6,222 nt of DNA from Chloroflexota bacterium (GTDB taxonomy: Bacteria > Chloroflexota > Chloroflexia > Thermomicrobiales > UBA6265), in contig JAFAEA010000004.1 in NCBI GenBank assembly GCA_023424355.1, positions 1 to 6,222 of the forward strand. Direction: 5' to 3'. This document shows, in pieces, positions 4,948-6,222 of this stretch (positions are counted from its first letter, which is position 1; each line of letters opens with the position of its first letter). The notes beneath the pieces were generated by a model. That model ran no database searches. It had not been told where the DNA came from and saw only the letters and a list, made by a program, of their open reading frames with translations. The position numbers and the translations under genes are program-made.

Positions 4948-5412
4948 ATGCCCGCCAGTACTCCATCCAACTCCTACCTTTGGTGCGATAACTGCCGCCG
5001 CAGCTTCGACCATGAAGATGCAATTAACGGCGTTTGCCCCGTATGCGGTGGCGATACCAAATCCATCGGCAAGTTCAACGCCATCTTGCGCGGACTCATG
5101 GCCAACGAACTCAGCCCCTCGCCACTTGTCACCAAACATCGCCAAATGATCAAAATCATCTGGACTCGCAATGGCATGGGCGAGCAATACTATCGCGTGC
5201 TGGCACCCGAAATGAGCTACACCAAATTCGAAGGTGTCATGACCAAACTGCTCTGCACTGGTGCCGACGAAGGCTGGGTGGAGTTCAACATCCCGGCCGC
5301 ACCGAAAGACGATGAATCCGCATACTCAATGAAGATCGTGGACGAGGAGCGTTTCCTCGAAGCTATTCAATCCCTGGCCGGTCCGGAATCGGCAATCGAA
5401 GAAGGAGCCTAA
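4948..5412 (+). CDS. Zinc-ribbon protein of unknown function
   Basis: This is a 154-residue soluble protein I do not recognise. The N-terminus carries two CxxC knuckles, WCDNC (C13, C16) and CPVC (C30, C33), 13 residues apart: a typical zinc ribbon. After a short helix-like segment (GKFNAILRGLMAN, 41-53), the rest (about 65-145) looks like a compact mixed domain with IKIIWTRNGMGEQYYRVLAP, EGVMTKLL and GWVEFNIP, and an acidic C-terminus. There are no membrane segments or signal peptide, so it is probably cytoplasmic. ATG 4948 follows GGGAG (4938-4942) by 5 bases. It ends two bases before the cyclohydrolase-family gene, implying co-translation. Zinc-ribbon domains bind nucleic acid or protein, but no specific role can be assigned here. 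Confidence 0.85.
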   Translation: MPASTPSNSYLWCDNCRRSFDHEDAINGVCPVCGGDTKSIGKFNAILRGLMANELSPSPLVTKHRQMIKIIWTRNGMGEQYYRVLAPEMSYTKFEGVMTKLLCTGADEGWVEFNIPAAPKDDESAYSMKIVDEERFLEAIQSLAGPESAIEEGA

Positions 5413-5414
5413 TT

Positions 5415-6035
5415 TTGCAGGAAATCGTTGCCAACCGCGGAATCGGTGAATATCTCGAGGCACTGGCAGGTGATCAGGCGGCACCGGGTGGCGGAAGTGC
5501 CGCCGGAATCGTGGGAGCACTGGCGGCTGCCACTGGTCAGATGATGGCGAGCCTAACTCGTGAGCCATCGGAAGCGGTGCTGAATGCGAGCGCGAAGCTC
5601 GCCGAGCTCCGCCAGCGAGCACTTGAGTGCGCGCGTAACGATGAGACCTCGTACGGCGGCTACATCGAAGCGCTGGCACTTCCCAAGGAGAGCCTCGAAG
5701 AAAAGGGTGCTCGCAAGCAGGCCATGAATGAAGCGATGGAAAAATCCGCGCGCGTGCCACTCGCGTTGGCGGTGGTGGCTGTCGAAATCGTCGATACGCT
5801 CGAAGCGGTAATCCTCGATGGCAACAAGACCGTTCTTGGCGATGCCGATGCATCCATCGTGTTGGCGCAGGCAACGGTCGATATCTGCCAGATCAATGTC
5901 AATGCGAACCTGAAATTTATCAAGGACGAAACGCTCGCCGATGATCTCCGCACCTCCATTGAGGCAGCTCACGAGATGATCGTGCACCTCGCCTCGGAGC
6001 GACGGGCCCAAATCGCCGACCGCCTCGCCGGTTAA
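5415..6035 (+). CDS. Cyclodeaminase/cyclohydrolase family protein (FTCD C-terminal type)
   Basis: This family includes formiminotetrahydrofolate cyclodeaminase and methenyltetrahydrofolate cyclohydrolase (FchA), which form or open 5,10-methenyl-THF in one-carbon metabolism. The 206-residue length fits stand-alone members. Family marks are APGGGSAAGIVGALAAA (23-39), the helix ARVPLALAVVAVEIVD (112-127), GNKTVLGDADAS (136-147) and the closing NVNANLK (161-167). It appears soluble, cytoplasmic and alpha-helical. The start is TTG 5415, supported by GAAGGAG (5401-5407) 7 bases upstream and by the stop of the preceding gene at 5410-5412; the SD lies inside that gene, which suggests translational coupling. 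No histidine-degradation or folate gene lies nearby, so sequence alone does not decide between cyclodeaminase and cyclohydrolase. Confidence 0.9.
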   Translation: MQEIVANRGIGEYLEALAGDQAAPGGGSAAGIVGALAAATGQMMASLTREPSEAVLNASAKLAELRQRALECARNDETSYGGYIEALALPKESLEEKGARKQAMNEAMEKSARVPLALAVVAVEIVDTLEAVILDGNKTVLGDADASIVLAQATVDICQINVNANLKFIKDETLADDLRTSIEAAHEMIVHLASERRAQIADRLAG

Positions 6036-6038
6036 CCG
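6029..6038. repeat. Ten-base palindrome at the convergent gene ends
   Basis: CGGTTAACCG is perfectly symmetric and contains the TAA stop (6033-6035) of the plus-strand cyclohydrolase-family gene. The convergent MFS gene ends three bases away at 6039. There is no T-tract and the stem would lack a loop, so it is not a proper terminator. I see no other terminator between the two genes. Confidence 0.3.
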
Positions 6039-6222
6039 TTAGTCGCGCCAGGTGAGCGTGGCAACAACCGCAGTTGCAATCGCAATTCCGATCAACAGTA
6101 CCAGCGTCGCGTGCCATCCGTACGATTCGTATAGTGGCGCTGGTGCTACTCCCCCAATGGTTCCTCCCAAATAGAAGGCTGTGAGATAGCATCCCACGGC
6201 GGCCGATCGGTTGTGCGTGAAG
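6039..6222 (-). CDS. MFS transporter, C-terminal 60 residues
   Basis: The minus-strand frame enters at the right edge and ends with TAA (plus 6039-6041). It reads FTHNRSAAVGCYLTAFYLGG and continues TIGGVAPAPLYESYGWHATL, then a last hydrophobic helix (41-57) and TWRD. This is the usual end of major facilitator superfamily drug/solute permeases: N-R-x-A before helix 11, the YxxGGxxGG motif, a turn ending in GW, then helix 12. Substrate cannot be determined. Most of the gene lies outside the window. It converges on the cyclohydrolase-family gene with a 3-base gap, so it is probably unrelated to it. Confidence 0.8.
   Translation of the reverse strand, partial: FTHNRSAAVGCYLTAFYLGGTIGGVAPAPLYESYGWHATLVLLIGIAIATAVVATLTWRD

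Overview
The window is bacterial. I place it tentatively in the Chloroflexota (Thermomicrobia-like), because of a b6-type cytochrome b split into two genes, a Rieske protein and an auracyanin-like type 1 copper domain; no rRNA or other phylogenetic marker is present, so this is an inference. Genes have strong Shine-Dalgarno (SD) sequences, short gaps and several non-ATG starts.

Layout. Positions 1-46 hold the first 15 codons of an unidentified minus-strand gene. Its upstream region (about 83-332) overlaps what looks like the decayed 3' part of a plus-strand glyoxalase/VOC-family gene, with an internal stop and a frameshift. Positions 336-1013 (minus) encode a DUF4386 membrane protein. The 391-base gap 1014-1404 separates this gene from the main operon and is rich in inverted repeats. 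It has a candidate promoter at 1226-1255 and, directly before the operon's first gene, two mutually exclusive hairpins, one of which would sequester the ribosome binding site and the start codon.

Positions 1405-4866 form a five-gene plus-strand operon for a quinol-oxidising cytochrome b/Rieske complex: b6-type cytochrome b with four heme histidines and the Cys that binds heme c_n in b6f; the C-terminal cytochrome b half with the Qo motif PEWY changed to APWY; a Tat-type Rieske protein; a membrane-anchored c-type cytochrome fused through an acidic linker to a plastocyanin-like copper domain; and a 69-residue single-span protein that may be an accessory subunit. A good intrinsic terminator (4897-4934) closes the operon. 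In the likely pathway, quinol is oxidised at the b/Rieske core and electrons pass from the Rieske cluster to the tethered cytochrome c and then to the tethered cupredoxin, or directly to an oxidase.

Positions 4948-6035 hold a two-gene unit: a zinc-ribbon protein of unknown function and, two bases later, a cyclodeaminase/cyclohydrolase-family folate enzyme. A convergent MFS transporter 3' end (6039-6222, minus) follows. I see no tRNA, rRNA, insertion sequence or CRISPR array.
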